Source: Pseudomonas putida (GTDB taxonomy: Bacteria; Pseudomonadota; Gammaproteobacteria; Pseudomonadales; Pseudomonadaceae). From it: a stretch of DNA of 64,000 nucleotides. Positions within the stretch are counted from its first letter, which is position 1; each line of letters begins with the position of its first letter. Where the stretch lies: assembly GCF_002025705.1 (NCBI RefSeq), contig NZ_CP018846.1:983501-1047500 (forward strand), given 5' to 3'. Under the pieces are notes generated by a model. The model was not told where the DNA came from. It did not search any database and was given only the letters and a program-made list of their open reading frames with translations. The position numbers and the translations under genes were made by a program. Shown piece by piece: positions 27,100 through 36,037 of this stretch.

Positions 27100-28536
27100 A
27101 TGCTTGATCGCCATTCGCTGTTCTGGAAGCTTGCCATCCTGCTGGTGGGCTTCTGCCTGTTGATGATTGGCCTGAGCTACACCTGGGGCCGGCATATGGA
27201 AACCCAGAACGCCTTTCTCGACGAGCCGGCCCGCCAGGTACTGCGCGACTATGCCAGCGAGGCAGAAAAAGCCTGGCGCGGCGGTGGGCGCGAGGGGCTG
27301 GACCGCTGGGTGGCGGCGATGCACCAGCGCGAACACGGCTGGGTCGGTGTGCTCGACCTCAACCTGCGGCCCCTCGACAGTGCCATGCTCGGCCCCGAGA
27401 TCATGCAACGTCTCACCCGCCTGCGTGGTGTCGACTGGCCCATGAGCCGGCGCAGTGTCGACCAGCCGTGGTTGCGCATTCCGTTCCCCGGTGCGCCGGA
27501 GCAGGGCATGCTGGTGATCGAGCTGCCGCATCGGCTCAATCCTGGCCACTATCGGGTGTTCTGGCAGATCATCACCAATGGCATCATCCCCGGCCTGTTC
27601 ACCTTGCTGCTGTGCGTCGGTCTGTACCGCATGTTGATCGTCCCGCTCAATCAGCTGCGCGAGCAGGCCAATGCCTGGCGTGCCGACCAGCTTTGCGCAC
27701 GCCTGGATTCCCGTACCACGGCCCGGCACGACGAGCTGGGCGAACTGGCCCGTGCCTTCGATCAGATGGCCGAGCGGCTGCAAGGCACTGTGATGATGCA
27801 GCAGCAGTTGCTGCGCGACCTGTCCCATGAAATGCGCACTCCGCTCAGCCGTCTGCGCGTGGCCTGCGATGGCGAGACCGACCTTGCGCGTCTGCGTGAG
27901 CGCCTGAGCCGCGAAGTGGACGGCATGCAGCAGTTGGTCGAGAACACGCTGCAACTGGCCTGGCAGGATGCCGAACGGGCGCCGATGAACCTTGAGCCGA
28001 TCCAGGTTCAGGCGCTGTGGGACCTGCTGAGCGAAGACGCCAGCTACGAAAGCGGCTGGTCGCCCGAGCGGTTGCGCTGCGAGCTGCCGGGTACTTGCTG
28101 GGTGCAGGGCAACCTCAATCACCTGGCCCAGGCCTTGGAGAACATACTGCGCAATGCCATCCGCCATTCGCCGGAAAACGGCCTGGTGCGACTCGGCGGG
28201 CAGCGCGAGGGCGGGTATTGGCGTTTGTGGCTGGAAGATGAGGGCGGTGGTGTGGCCGATGAGCATCTGGAGCGGATCTTTGCACCGTTCTCCCGGCTCG
28301 ATGGCTCACGGCCGGGGGATGGCGGATTTGGCCTGGGGCTGAGCATTGCTCGCAGCGCCATTCAGCGCCAGGGCGGCACACTGTGGGCGGAGAATGGCAA
28401 GCGCGGGCTGCGCCTGTGCATGCGCTTGCCGACTCATGTGCCGGGCTCTTTGCCCCACAGGTACAACACTGTGCTTGAGAGCGGCGCTGTCCGTGTGGAA
28501 GCAGGCTTGCCCGCAAAGCAGGCGGCGCCGTTATAG
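27100..28536 (+). CDS. sensor histidine kinase with REP-derived C-terminus
   Basis: This inner-membrane kinase pairs with the regulator upstream. TM1 is at ~8-30, a periplasmic loop follows, and TM2 (IIPGLFTLLLCVGLYRMLI) is at ~162-180. HAMP, H-box LRDLSHEMRTPLSRLRVA near residue 243, and HATPase boxes LENILRNAIRHSPENG, EDEGGGV and GGFGLGLSIARS follow. The natural domain ends around LCMRLPTH; the last ~25 residues, including VRVEAGLPAKQAAPL, are encoded by a degenerate REP element, suggesting the original stop was lost and translation now runs into the repeat. Confidence 0.9.
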   Translation: MLDRHSLFWKLAILLVGFCLLMIGLSYTWGRHMETQNAFLDEPARQVLRDYASEAEKAWRGGGREGLDRWVAAMHQREHGWVGVLDLNLRPLDSAMLGPEIMQRLTRLRGVDWPMSRRSVDQPWLRIPFPGAPEQGMLVIELPHRLNPGHYRVFWQIITNGIIPGLFTLLLCVGLYRMLIVPLNQLREQANAWRADQLCARLDSRTTARHDELGELARAFDQMAERLQGTVMMQQQLLRDLSHEMRTPLSRLRVACDGETDLARLRERLSREVDGMQQLVENTLQLAWQDAERAPMNLEPIQVQALWDLLSEDASYESGWSPERLRCELPGTCWVQGNLNHLAQALENILRNAIRHSPENGLVRLGGQREGGYWRLWLEDEGGGVADEHLERIFAPFSRLDGSRPGDGGFGLGLSIARSAIQRQGGTLWAENGKRGLRLCMRLPTHVPGSLPHRYNTVLESGAVRVEAGLPAKQAAPL

Positions 28537-28630
28537 CTTGTAGCTATAGCGACCACAGATTGCGTGATATGGCCAGAAGGGGTTTGCCGGTATGATAGGC
28601 ACCCCTGCCGTCCGGATTGTGAAATACGCC

Positions 28631-29530
28631 ATGACCTTGCAGTACCCAACCATCGCCGATTGCGTCGGCAATACGCCTCTGGTTCGCCTGCAGCGCATCG
28701 CTGGCGAAACCAGCAACACCCTCCTGCTCAAGCTCGAAGGTAACAATCCCGCCGGCTCGGTGAAGGACCGCCCGGCACTGTCGATGATCACTCGCGCCGA
28801 ACTGCGCGGCCAGATCAAGCCAGGTGACACCCTGATCGAAGCCACCTCCGGCAACACCGGCATTGCCTTGGCGATGGCGGCTGCGATCAAGGGTTACAAG
28901 ATGATCCTGATCATGCCTGACAACTCTACCGCCGAACGCAAGGCCGCGATGACCGCCTACGGCGCCGAGCTGATTCTGGTGACCAAGGAAGAGGGCATGG
29001 AAGGCGCCCGCGACCTCGCCGAGAAGCTGCAGGCCGAAGGCCGCGGCCTGGTCCTGGATCAGTTTGCCAATGGCGACAACCCGATCGCCCACTACAACAG
29101 CACCGGCCCGGAAATCTGGCAGCAGACCCAGGGCACCATTACCCATTTCGTCAGCTCCATGGGCACTACCGGCACCATCATGGGCTGCTCGCAGTACCTC
29201 AAGGAGCAGAACCCCAATGTGCAGATCGTCGGCTTGCAGCCGATGGAAGGCTCGGCCATCCCGGGTATCCGTCGCTGGCCCGAGGAGTACCTGCCGAAGA
29301 TCTTCGATGCCACGCGTGTCGACCGCGTGATGGACATGTCCCAGCAGGAAGCAGAAGACACCACCCGCCGCCTCGCTCGCGAAGAGGGCATTTTCTGTGG
29401 TGTGTCTTCCGGTGGTGCGGTGGCAGCCATGCTGCGCCTGTCCCGCGAAGTCGAAAACGCCGTGATGGTCGCGATCATCTGTGACCGCGGCGACCGCTAC
29501 CTGTCCACCGGCCTGTTCGACCCGAGCTAA
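28631..29530 (+). CDS. cysM: cysteine synthase B
   Basis: CysM is a PLP-dependent enzyme making cysteine (or S-sulfocysteine) from O-acetylserine and sulfide/thiosulfate. The PLP lysine is in NPAGSVKDRPALSM (~residue 42), the substrate loop is EATSGNTGIALAMAAA, and the phosphate cup is SSMGTTGTIMG. The CysM-type rather than CysK-type loop RRWPEEYLPKIF is present. At 299 residues it has the normal length. The start MTLQYPTIADCVGNTPLVRL is the family N-terminus. Its TAA is immediately followed by the rlmD ATG, so the genes are co-transcribed. Confidence 0.95.
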   Translation: MTLQYPTIADCVGNTPLVRLQRIAGETSNTLLLKLEGNNPAGSVKDRPALSMITRAELRGQIKPGDTLIEATSGNTGIALAMAAAIKGYKMILIMPDNSTAERKAAMTAYGAELILVTKEEGMEGARDLAEKLQAEGRGLVLDQFANGDNPIAHYNSTGPEIWQQTQGTITHFVSSMGTTGTIMGCSQYLKEQNPNVQIVGLQPMEGSAIPGIRRWPEEYLPKIFDATRVDRVMDMSQQEAEDTTRRLAREEGIFCGVSSGGAVAAMLRLSREVENAVMVAIICDRGDRYLSTGLFDPS

Positions 29531-30889
29531 ATGTCCAAGAAAAAAAGCAACAGCGGCCTGCGCTTCCAGCCAGCCGGCGGCAACCGCACACCCCAGGTCC
29601 CCGTGGGCAAGAAACAGCGCCTGGATATCGAGCGCCTGGCCGGTGACGGCCGCGGCATCGCCTTCCTCGACGGGCGCACCTGGTTCGTCAGTGGCGCCCT
29701 GGCCGGTGAAGCGGTCGAAGCGCGCGTGCTCAATGCCCGTGGCAAAGTCGTCGAGGCGCGCCTGGAGCGGGTGCTGCAAGCCAGCCCCGAACGCCGCCAG
29801 GCGCCGTGCCGTCACTACGAGCGTTGCGGCGGCTGCAACCTGCAACACCTGCCCCACGATGCCCAGCTGGCACTCAAGCAGCGCACCCTGGCGGAACAGC
29901 TGCAACGGGTGGCCGGCGTGCAACCCGAAGAATGGGCCGCGCCCCTCAGCGGGCCGGAATTCGGCTACCGGCGCCGGGCGCGGGTGGCAGTGCGCTGGGA
30001 CGTCAAGGACAAGCACCTGGATGTCGGCTTCCGCGCTGAAGCCAGCCAGGAAATTGTCGCCATAGATGACTGCGCCGTGCTGGTACAGCCTTTGCAATCT
30101 ATTCTTCGCCACTTGCCGACTGTGCTGCGTTCGTTGGCCAAGCCGCAAGCGATCGGTCACGTGGAGCTGTTCAGTGGTACCGCCGAAGCCGTGCTGGTAC
30201 GTCATGTGGCACCGCTGCCAGCCGACGACCTGGCGCGCCTGCAGGCGTTCTGCGACGAGGCCAGGGCGCAGCTCTGGCTGCAAGGCGAGGGTGAGCCGGC
30301 ACCAGTGGATGCCGAGGCGAAACTGGGCTTTGCCCTGGAGCCTTGGCAGCTCGAACTGGCCTGGCGCCCGGGCGACTTCGTCCAGGTCAACGCCCAGGTC
30401 AATACGGCGATGATCGAGCAGGCCCTGGCCTGGCTCGCACCACAGGCTGACGAGCGCGTACTGGACCTGTTCTGCGGCCTGGGCAACTTCGCCCTGCCGC
30501 TCGCCCGCCAGGCACGTGAAGTAGTGGCGGTGGAAGGTGTGCAGGCCATGGTCGATCGGGCCGCGGCCAATGCCCGAAACAACGATGTGCATAACGCCGC
30601 GTTTTTTCAGGCCGATTTATCGCAGCCTTTGGCAGGCGCCGGATGGGCCGCCGAAGGCTTTTCTGCGGTACTCTTGGATCCACCGCGCGACGGTGCATAC
30701 GAGGTGGTGCAAGGCATCGCCCGCCTCAACGCCAAGCGCTTGGTGTATGTATCGTGCAACCCGGCCACGCTGGCGCGAGACGCCCAGGTGCTGGTCGGCC
30801 AGGGGTACCGGTTAAAAAGGGCCGGGATTCTCGACATGTTTCCTCAGACGGCGCATGTCGAAGCCATGGCGTTATTCGAAGCGGGCTAG
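29531..30889 (+). CDS. rlmD: 23S rRNA m5U1939 methyltransferase RlmD
   Basis: This SAM-dependent enzyme was formerly called RumA. An N-terminal TRAM domain ([23 protein letters not shown]) is followed by a 4Fe-4S cluster motif [15 protein letters not shown] near residue 97. The SAM-binding motif is [16 protein letters not shown] (~315), and the catalytic Cys is in [12 protein letters not shown] near residue 412. At 452 residues it has the normal length. It starts with zero spacing after cysM and ends about 100 bases before relA. Confidence 0.95.
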   Translation: MSKKKSNSGLRFQPAGGNRTPQVPVGKKQRLDIERLAGDGRGIAFLDGRTWFVSGALAGEAVEARVLNARGKVVEARLERVLQASPERRQAPCRHYERCGGCNLQHLPHDAQLALKQRTLAEQLQRVAGVQPEEWAAPLSGPEFGYRRRARVAVRWDVKDKHLDVGFRAEASQEIVAIDDCAVLVQPLQSILRHLPTVLRSLAKPQAIGHVELFSGTAEAVLVRHVAPLPADDLARLQAFCDEARAQLWLQGEGEPAPVDAEAKLGFALEPWQLELAWRPGDFVQVNAQVNTAMIEQALAWLAPQADERVLDLFCGLGNFALPLARQAREVVAVEGVQAMVDRAAANARNNDVHNAAFFQADLSQPLAGAGWAAEGFSAVLLDPPRDGAYEVVQGIARLNAKRLVYVSCNPATLARDAQVLVGQGYRLKRAGILDMFPQTAHVEAMALFEAG

Positions 30890-30985
30890 CAGGCTGGCCC
30901 CTTGGTGCGGCTTCCACGGAAGCGAAGCTGCACGGTGATAGCCAGTGCACCCGTGTGGTGCGCTGTATGGAAAGGTAAAACAAAG

Positions 30986-33226
30986 ATGGTACAGGTGAGA
31001 GTGCACCAGCCGGTCAACACAGACGGCAGTATCAATCTCGAAGCATGGCTGGATCACGTGGTGAGCGTCGATTCGGCACTGGATCGCGTGGCGCTGAAAG
31101 AGGCTTGCGAGTTCACCCAGGAAATCGAAAAGAAGGGCAACCCGGCCAAGCATTCATGGGCCGATGGTACGTCCAGTTATCAGGCTGGCCTTGAGATCGC
31201 CGAAATCCTCGCCGACCTCAAGCTCGACCAGGATTCGTTGGTCGCGGCGGTGATCTATCGCTCGGTGCGTGAAGGCAAGGTGACCCTGGCCGAAGTCGGC
31301 CAGCGCTTCGGCCCGGTGGTGTCCAAGCTGATCGACGGCGTGCTGCGCATGGCCGCCATCAGCGCCAGCCTCAGCCCGCGGCAGTCGCTGGTGCTGGGCT
31401 CGCAGGCGCAGGTCGAGAACCTGCGCAAGATGCTCGTGGCCATGGTCGACGACGTGCGCGTGGCGCTGATCAAGCTGGCCGAGCGTACCTGTGCGATCCG
31501 GGCGGTAAAATCTGCCGATGACGAAAAACGCCTGCGCGTGGCGCGCGAGGTGTTCGACATCTATGCGCCGCTGGCCCACCGGCTGGGCATCGGCCACATC
31601 AAATGGGAGCTGGAAGACCTGTCCTTCCGCTACCTGGAGCCTGACCAGTACAAGCAGATCGCCAAGCTGCTGCACGAGCGCCGGCTGGACCGTGAGCGCT
31701 TCATCAGCGATGTGATGAACCAGCTGCAGAACGAGCTGCTGGCCACTGGGGTCAAGGCCGACATCAGCGGCCGGGCGAAACACATCTATTCGATCTGGCG
31801 CAAGATGCAGCGCAAAGGCCTGGAATTCAGCCAGATCTACGACGTGCGTGCGGTGCGCGTGCTGGTGCCGGAGGTGCGTGACTGCTATACCGCACTGGGC
31901 ATCGTGCACACCCTGTGGCGGCACATCCCCAAGGAGTTCGACGACTACATCGCCAACCCCAAGGAAAACGGCTATCGCTCGCTGCACACTGCGGTGATCG
32001 GCCCCGAGGGCAAGGTGCTGGAAGTGCAGATCCGTACCCACGGCATGCACGAGGAAGCCGAGCTCGGCGTCTGCGCCCACTGGCGTTACAAAGGCACCGA
32101 CGTCAAGCCAAGTTCCAACCACTACGAAGAGAAGATCTCCTGGCTGCGCCAGGTGCTCGAATGGCATGAAGAGCTGGGCGATATCGGTGGCCTGGCCGAG
32201 CAGCTGCGGGTCGATATCGAACCGGACCGGGTCTATGTGTTCACCCCGGATGGCCACGCCATCGACCTGCCAAAGGGTGCCACACCGCTGGACTTCGCCT
32301 ACCGCGTGCACACCGAAATCGGCCACAACTGCCGTGGCGCCAAGATCAACGGGCGCATCGTGCCGCTCAACTACAGCCTGCAGACCGGCGAGCAGGTGGA
32401 GATCATCACCAGCAAGCACGGCAACCCGAGCCGTGACTGGCTGAACTCCAACCTGGGCTACGTCACCACTTCGCGGGCGCGTGCCAAGATCGTCCACTGG
32501 TTCAAGCTGCAGGCGCGTGACCAGAACGTCGCTGCCGGCAAGACCTTGCTCGAGCGCGAGCTCAGCCGCCTGGGGCTGCCGCAGGTGGACTTCGAACGCT
32601 TGGCCGAGAAGACCAACGTCAAGACCGCCGAGGACATGTTCGCCTCGCTCGGTGCCGGTGACCTGCGCCTGGCGCACCTGGTCAACGCCGCCCAGCAGTT
32701 GCTCGAGCCCGAGCGCATCGAGCAGATCGAACTGGTGCCGCGCAAGCCCACCGGCCCGCGTACCGGCAAGCGTGGCGACATCCAGATCCAGGGCGTCGGC
32801 AACCTGCTTACGCAGATGGCCGGCTGCTGTCAGCCGCTGCCGGGCGATGCCATTGTCGGCTACATCACTCAGGGCCGCGGCGTCAGCATCCACCGCCAGG
32901 ACTGCGCCTCGGCGCTGCAGCTGGCCGGGCGCGAGCCGGAGCGCATGATCCAGGTGAGCTGGGGGCCGATCCCGGTGCAGACCTACCCGGTCGACATCGT
33001 CATCCGCGCCTACGACCGCCCAGGGCTGCTGCGCGACGTGTCGCAGGTGCTGCTGAACGAGAAGATCAACGTGCTGGCGGTCAACACCCGCTCGAACAAG
33101 GAAGACAACACCGCGCTGATGTCGCTGACCATTGAGATTCCGGGCCTGGATGCGCTGGGGCGCTTGCTGGGGCGGATTTCGCAGTTGCCTAACATCATCG
33201 AGACGCGGCGTAACCGTACGCCTTGA
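30986..33226 (+). CDS. relA: GTP pyrophosphokinase RelA
   Basis: RelA is the ribosome-associated (p)ppGpp synthetase of the stringent response. The N-terminal hydrolase-like domain is inactive: where SpoT-type enzymes have HDxxED, this protein reads LVAAVIYRSVREGKV. The synthetase domain follows (DISGRAKHIYSIWRKMQRKG, YDVRAVRVLV, NGYRSLHTAV). Then come a TGS domain (VYVFTPDGHAIDLPKGATPL), a zinc-finger region (AGCCQPLPGDAIVGYI) and a C-terminal ACT domain (RPGLLRDVSQVL). At 746 residues it has the normal length. The start MVQVRVHQPVNTDGS follows AAAGG; an upstream ATG at 30902 adds non-homologous sequence. Confidence 0.96.
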   Translation: MVQVRVHQPVNTDGSINLEAWLDHVVSVDSALDRVALKEACEFTQEIEKKGNPAKHSWADGTSSYQAGLEIAEILADLKLDQDSLVAAVIYRSVREGKVTLAEVGQRFGPVVSKLIDGVLRMAAISASLSPRQSLVLGSQAQVENLRKMLVAMVDDVRVALIKLAERTCAIRAVKSADDEKRLRVAREVFDIYAPLAHRLGIGHIKWELEDLSFRYLEPDQYKQIAKLLHERRLDRERFISDVMNQLQNELLATGVKADISGRAKHIYSIWRKMQRKGLEFSQIYDVRAVRVLVPEVRDCYTALGIVHTLWRHIPKEFDDYIANPKENGYRSLHTAVIGPEGKVLEVQIRTHGMHEEAELGVCAHWRYKGTDVKPSSNHYEEKISWLRQVLEWHEELGDIGGLAEQLRVDIEPDRVYVFTPDGHAIDLPKGATPLDFAYRVHTEIGHNCRGAKINGRIVPLNYSLQTGEQVEIITSKHGNPSRDWLNSNLGYVTTSRARAKIVHWFKLQARDQNVAAGKTLLERELSRLGLPQVDFERLAEKTNVKTAEDMFASLGAGDLRLAHLVNAAQQLLEPERIEQIELVPRKPTGPRTGKRGDIQIQGVGNLLTQMAGCCQPLPGDAIVGYITQGRGVSIHRQDCASALQLAGREPERMIQVSWGPIPVQTYPVDIVIRAYDRPGLLRDVSQVLLNEKINVLAVNTRSNKEDNTALMSLTIEIPGLDALGRLLGRISQLPNIIETRRNRTP

Positions 33227-33232
33227 GACCGC

Positions 33233-33333
33233 GGCGCCTGATTAGCGGGCAAGCCCGCTCCCACAGGTACAGTGCACATCTTCAGACTTGCACAAATCCC
33301 TGTGGGAGCGGGTTCACCCGCGAAGAAGGCGCC
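33233..33333. repeat. inverted REP pair between relA and mazG
   Basis: GGCGCC-bounded arms with GCGGGCAAGCCCGCTCCCAC and its inverted copy GTGGGAGCGGGTTCACCCGC form a 101-bp palindrome. Confidence 0.88.
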
Positions 33334-33351
33334 ACCGAAGGACCTGCTTAA

Positions 33352-34185
33352 ATGACCTACACCCTCGAAGACCTGCTGCACCTCATGGCCCGCCTGCGTG
33401 ACCCGCAGTACGGCTGCCCATGGGACCTCAAGCAGAATTACGCGAGTATCGTCCCGCACACCATCGAAGAGGCGTACGAAGTCGCCGATACTATCGAGCG
33501 CGGCGATTTCGAGCACCTGCAGGGCGAGCTCGGCGACCTCTTGTTCCAGGTGGTCTACTACAGCCAGCTGGCCCGGGAAGAAGGGCGTTTCGAATTCGAC
33601 GGCGTGGTCGACAGCATCACCCGCAAGCTGATCCGCCGCCACCCCCACGTATTCCCCACAGGCGAGCTGTACGCGCCGCTGGACACGCCCAGCCTGAACG
33701 AGGCCCAGGTCAAGTCACGCTGGGAGGAGATCAAGGCCGAGGAACGCGCCGAGAAAAGCCCCCCTGAACAACTGTCGTTGCTCGATGACGTGCCGGCGGC
33801 ATTGCCGGCGCTGTCGCGGGCGGCCAAACTGCAGAAGCGCGCGGCCACCGTCGGTTTCGACTGGCCAGCGGCGCTGCCGGTGCTGGACAAGGTGCGCGAG
33901 GAGCTCGACGAAGTGTTGCAGGCCATGGCCGACAACGATGCCGACGCCCTTGAGGATGAAGTCGGCGACCTGCTGTTTGCCGCTGTGAACCTGGCTCGCC
34001 ACCTCAAGCAAGACCCCGAAAACGCCCTGCGCCGCGCCAACCGCAAGTTCGAGCGGCGTTTCCGCTTCATTGAGCAGGCATTGCGCGACAGCGGCCGGCC
34101 GATTGAAAATTGTAACCTTGACGAGCTGGACGCCCTCTGGGGCGAAGCCAAACGTCAGGAAAAGAACCTGCCCAGCTGCGGCTGA
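33352..34185 (+). CDS. mazG: nucleoside triphosphate pyrophosphohydrolase MazG
   Basis: MazG hydrolyses NTPs, including house-cleaning substrates, and in E. coli lowers (p)ppGpp under starvation. Two tandem MazG domains are visible: GCPWDLKQNY...TIEEAYEVADTIERGD...ELGDLLFQVVYYSQ in the first half and EELDEVLQAMADNDADALEDEVGDLLFAAVNLARH in the second, each with the ExxE-12-ExxD metal motif. At 277 residues it has the usual length. Its position after relA is conserved in gamma-proteobacteria. Confidence 0.95.
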   Translation: MTYTLEDLLHLMARLRDPQYGCPWDLKQNYASIVPHTIEEAYEVADTIERGDFEHLQGELGDLLFQVVYYSQLAREEGRFEFDGVVDSITRKLIRRHPHVFPTGELYAPLDTPSLNEAQVKSRWEEIKAEERAEKSPPEQLSLLDDVPAALPALSRAAKLQKRAATVGFDWPAALPVLDKVREELDEVLQAMADNDADALEDEVGDLLFAAVNLARHLKQDPENALRRANRKFERRFRFIEQALRDSGRPIENCNLDELDALWGEAKRQEKNLPSCG

Positions 34186-34211
34186 GCTGTTGCATAAGTG
34201 AGTGAACATTC

Positions 34212-34751
34212 ATGAGCCTTTCCCTTCGCGACCAATTGCTCAAAGCCGGTCTGGTCAACCAGAAACAGGTCTCGCAGACCAACAAAGCCGAGAAGAAACA
34301 AAAACGCCTGGAGCACAAGGGCCAGGTCGAAGTCGACGACAGCCAGCAGCGCATCGCCAAGGAAGCCATGGCCGAGAAGGCCAAGCGTGACCAGGAGCTC
34401 AATCGCCAGCAGCAGGAAAAGGCCGAGCAGAAGGCCCGTGCGGCGCAGATCAAGCAGTTGATCGAAGCCACCCGCCTGCCCAAGCTGACCACCGAGGACT
34501 ATTACAACTTCGTCGACGACAAGAAGGTCAAGCGCATTGCCGTCAACGCCTTGATGCGCACCCGCCTGAGCAATGGCGCGCTGGCCATCGTGTCGCATGC
34601 CGGTGGCTACGAAGTGATCCCGCGCGAGGCGGCGGTGAAAATTCAGGAACGCGACCCGAACCGCATCCTGCTGCTCAATACCCATGTCGAGGAGGCCGAC
34701 GAGGACGATCCGTACGCGGCCTACAAGATCCCGGACGATCTGATGTGGTAA
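34212..34751 (+). CDS. DUF2058 protein (YaiL-like)
   Basis: The 179-residue cytosolic protein starts MSLSLRDQLLKAGLVNQKQ, the hallmark of DUF2058. Residues ~20-90 form a highly charged Lys/Glu/Gln-rich coiled coil. The C-terminal half (YYNFVDDKKVKRIAVNALMR ... IPREAAVKIQERDPNRIL) is the conserved domain. Its role is unknown; the basic coil suggests nucleic-acid or nucleoprotein contact. It is followed by a strong terminator. Confidence 0.88.
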   Translation: MSLSLRDQLLKAGLVNQKQVSQTNKAEKKQKRLEHKGQVEVDDSQQRIAKEAMAEKAKRDQELNRQQQEKAEQKARAAQIKQLIEATRLPKLTTEDYYNFVDDKKVKRIAVNALMRTRLSNGALAIVSHAGGYEVIPREAAVKIQERDPNRILLLNTHVEEADEDDPYAAYKIPDDLMW

Positions 34752-34754
34752 ACA

Positions 34755-34785
34755 CGAAAAACCCCGCCTTGGCGGGGTTTTTTAT
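34755..34785 (+). terminator. rho-independent terminator
   Basis: AAAAACCCCGCC, a TT loop and GGCGGGGTTTTTT give a textbook terminator just after the DUF2058 stop. Confidence 0.9.
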
Positions 34786-34809
34786 TGGAAGACTGTGTGA
34801 GTGCATGGG

Positions 34810-34992
34810 TCATTGTGTGGTGCGCTGGTTTTCCAGGTCTTCGAGCTCCACCCGGTACTGGTGAGCTTCATGTTCATTGTGGAACATACCTACCAGCTGG
34901 CCTTGTTGGTGCACATCCCAGATCCGCACGCCAGCGGCCAGGCCTTCGTGGGACATTTTCGATTCGTCGCGTTCGGTTACTTGGACTGTCAT
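34810..34992 (-). CDS. small hypothetical protein (60 aa)
   Basis: The ORF starts MTVQVTERDESKMSHEGLAA and continues GVRIWDVHQQGQLVGMFHNEHEAHQYRVEL, a compact pattern (IWDVxxxGxLVGMF, then an acidic helix) that looks like a folded domain and not random sequence. An AACGATG start context is present without a strong Shine-Dalgarno. Transcription is opposite to DUF2058. I do not know its function; it may be one of the small stress-associated proteins of pseudomonads. Confidence 0.7.
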   Translation of the reverse strand: MTVQVTERDESKMSHEGLAAGVRIWDVHQQGQLVGMFHNEHEAHQYRVELEDLENQRTTQ

Positions 34993-35121
34993 CGTTAAAC
35001 TCCACTGCTTGAGTTGGCTGCGACACTGTGTCGCACAACCCCTTTATAGAGTTTGTTAGCAGGCTAAGTAAATAAAACGGGCATGAAACAAGTTTCATGA
35101 AGACCGGAATGCGGTCAACTT

Positions 35122-35251
35122 TGTAGGAGCGGCCTTGCCGGGGCGCCGGACCGGTCGGAAAGGGGCGCGCAGCGGCCCCAGGATCTCGGCTCTGTCACAA
35201 GATTGCCGGGGCTGCTGCGCAGCCCATTCGCGACACGAGGCCGCTCCTACA
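35122..35251. repeat. degenerate REP palindrome (TGTAGGAGCGGCC type)
   Basis: The same terminal sequences as the element at 3721-3836 (TGTAGGAGCGGCCTTG and its complement) bound this copy. The left arm has about 20 extra GC-rich bases (CCGGGGCGCCGGACCGG region) where the other element reads TGTCGCG. Confidence 0.75.
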
Positions 35252-35267
35252 AGGGCATCATCCGGGC

Positions 35268-35296
35268 ACAAAAAAGCCCCGCACTGGCGGGGCTCC
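35268..35296 (-). terminator. rho-independent terminator of the DUF3108 gene
   Basis: On the minus strand AGCCCCGCC, a short AGT loop and GCGGGGCT are followed by six Ts. Confidence 0.85.
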
Positions 35297-35318
35297 GGAT
35301 ATTACGGGCTTTAGCGGA

Positions 35319-36029
35319 TCAGTTACCCTTCACCGTCTTGCCATCAACCGTGCCTTCCTGCAGCACGATCACGTACTCCTTGCCATCGGTCTCGACCTGG
35401 CGCAACTGCACCAGCAGGTAGTCCCAGTCCTTGGCGAACCACAGCTCGGTGACGCGCTTGTTCTGGCTTGGGGCACGCACACGCTCGACCTTCACCGCCT
35501 CGACCTGGCCGGTCTTGGTGGTGATCTTCTCGGTACCGAGCACGCGGAAGTCATAGTTGTCGATCTCGTCCCCGTCGACCACCTGGTAAGTCATGCTTTT
35601 CTTGCCGGCTGCCACATCGTGCTGCAGGGCCAGCTGGTAGGACGATTTGTCCAGCACACCGCGGTTGAGCGGCAGGCTGATCGGGTCCTTGCGGTCGGTG
35701 CCGGTGATCTTCTTGGCGTTCCAGTCGAAGGTCAGGTCGACGGTCTTGGCCTTGCCCAGGCCGCCGCGCTCGAAGTGGTACTTCTGCGGCAGCAGGGTAT
35801 CGTTGTCCAGGCGCAGGGTGCTTTGCTCGGTCAGGCTGGCGATCATCATGGAAGCCTTGAAATTAAGGTCCCAGGTACCGTTGGCATTCTTGACCAGGCT
35901 GCGTTCGGCAGTGCCGCTCATGGGCAGCTGCTTCCAGTCAGCGGTGTAGCTGGCCGAGAACGGCTTCAGGTCAGCTGCCTGGAGAGGCAGGGCGAGCACA
36001 GCGAGAGCCAATAGCAGGGCGCGACGCAT
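35319..36029 (-). CDS. DUF3108 exported protein
   Basis: This 236-residue protein has signal peptide MRRALLLALAVLALPLQAADL. The mature part is beta-rich, with PFSASYTADWKQLPMSGTAERSL and TYQVVDGDEIDNYDFRVLGTE, fitting the DUF3108 family of periplasmic proteins next to purM/purN in many gamma-proteobacteria. AGGAGAATTT precedes the ATG. Its role is unknown. It lies 8 bases after purN, so it is probably the last gene of a purM-purN operon. Confidence 0.88.
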   Translation of the reverse strand: MRRALLLALAVLALPLQAADLKPFSASYTADWKQLPMSGTAERSLVKNANGTWDLNFKASMMIASLTEQSTLRLDNDTLLPQKYHFERGGLGKAKTVDLTFDWNAKKITGTDRKDPISLPLNRGVLDKSSYQLALQHDVAAGKKSMTYQVVDGDEIDNYDFRVLGTEKITTKTGQVEAVKVERVRAPSQNKRVTELWFAKDWDYLLVQLRQVETDGKEYVIVLQEGTVDGKTVKGN

Positions 36030-36037
36030 AAATTCTC

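Noticed and set aside
28544..30592. 682-codon open frame opposite cysM-rlmD
   Set aside because: It spans two real genes and their junction on the other strand; shadow frame.
31154..32893. 579-codon open frame opposite relA
   Set aside because: Shadow frame of relA with the typical His/Gln/Val/Leu-biased composition.
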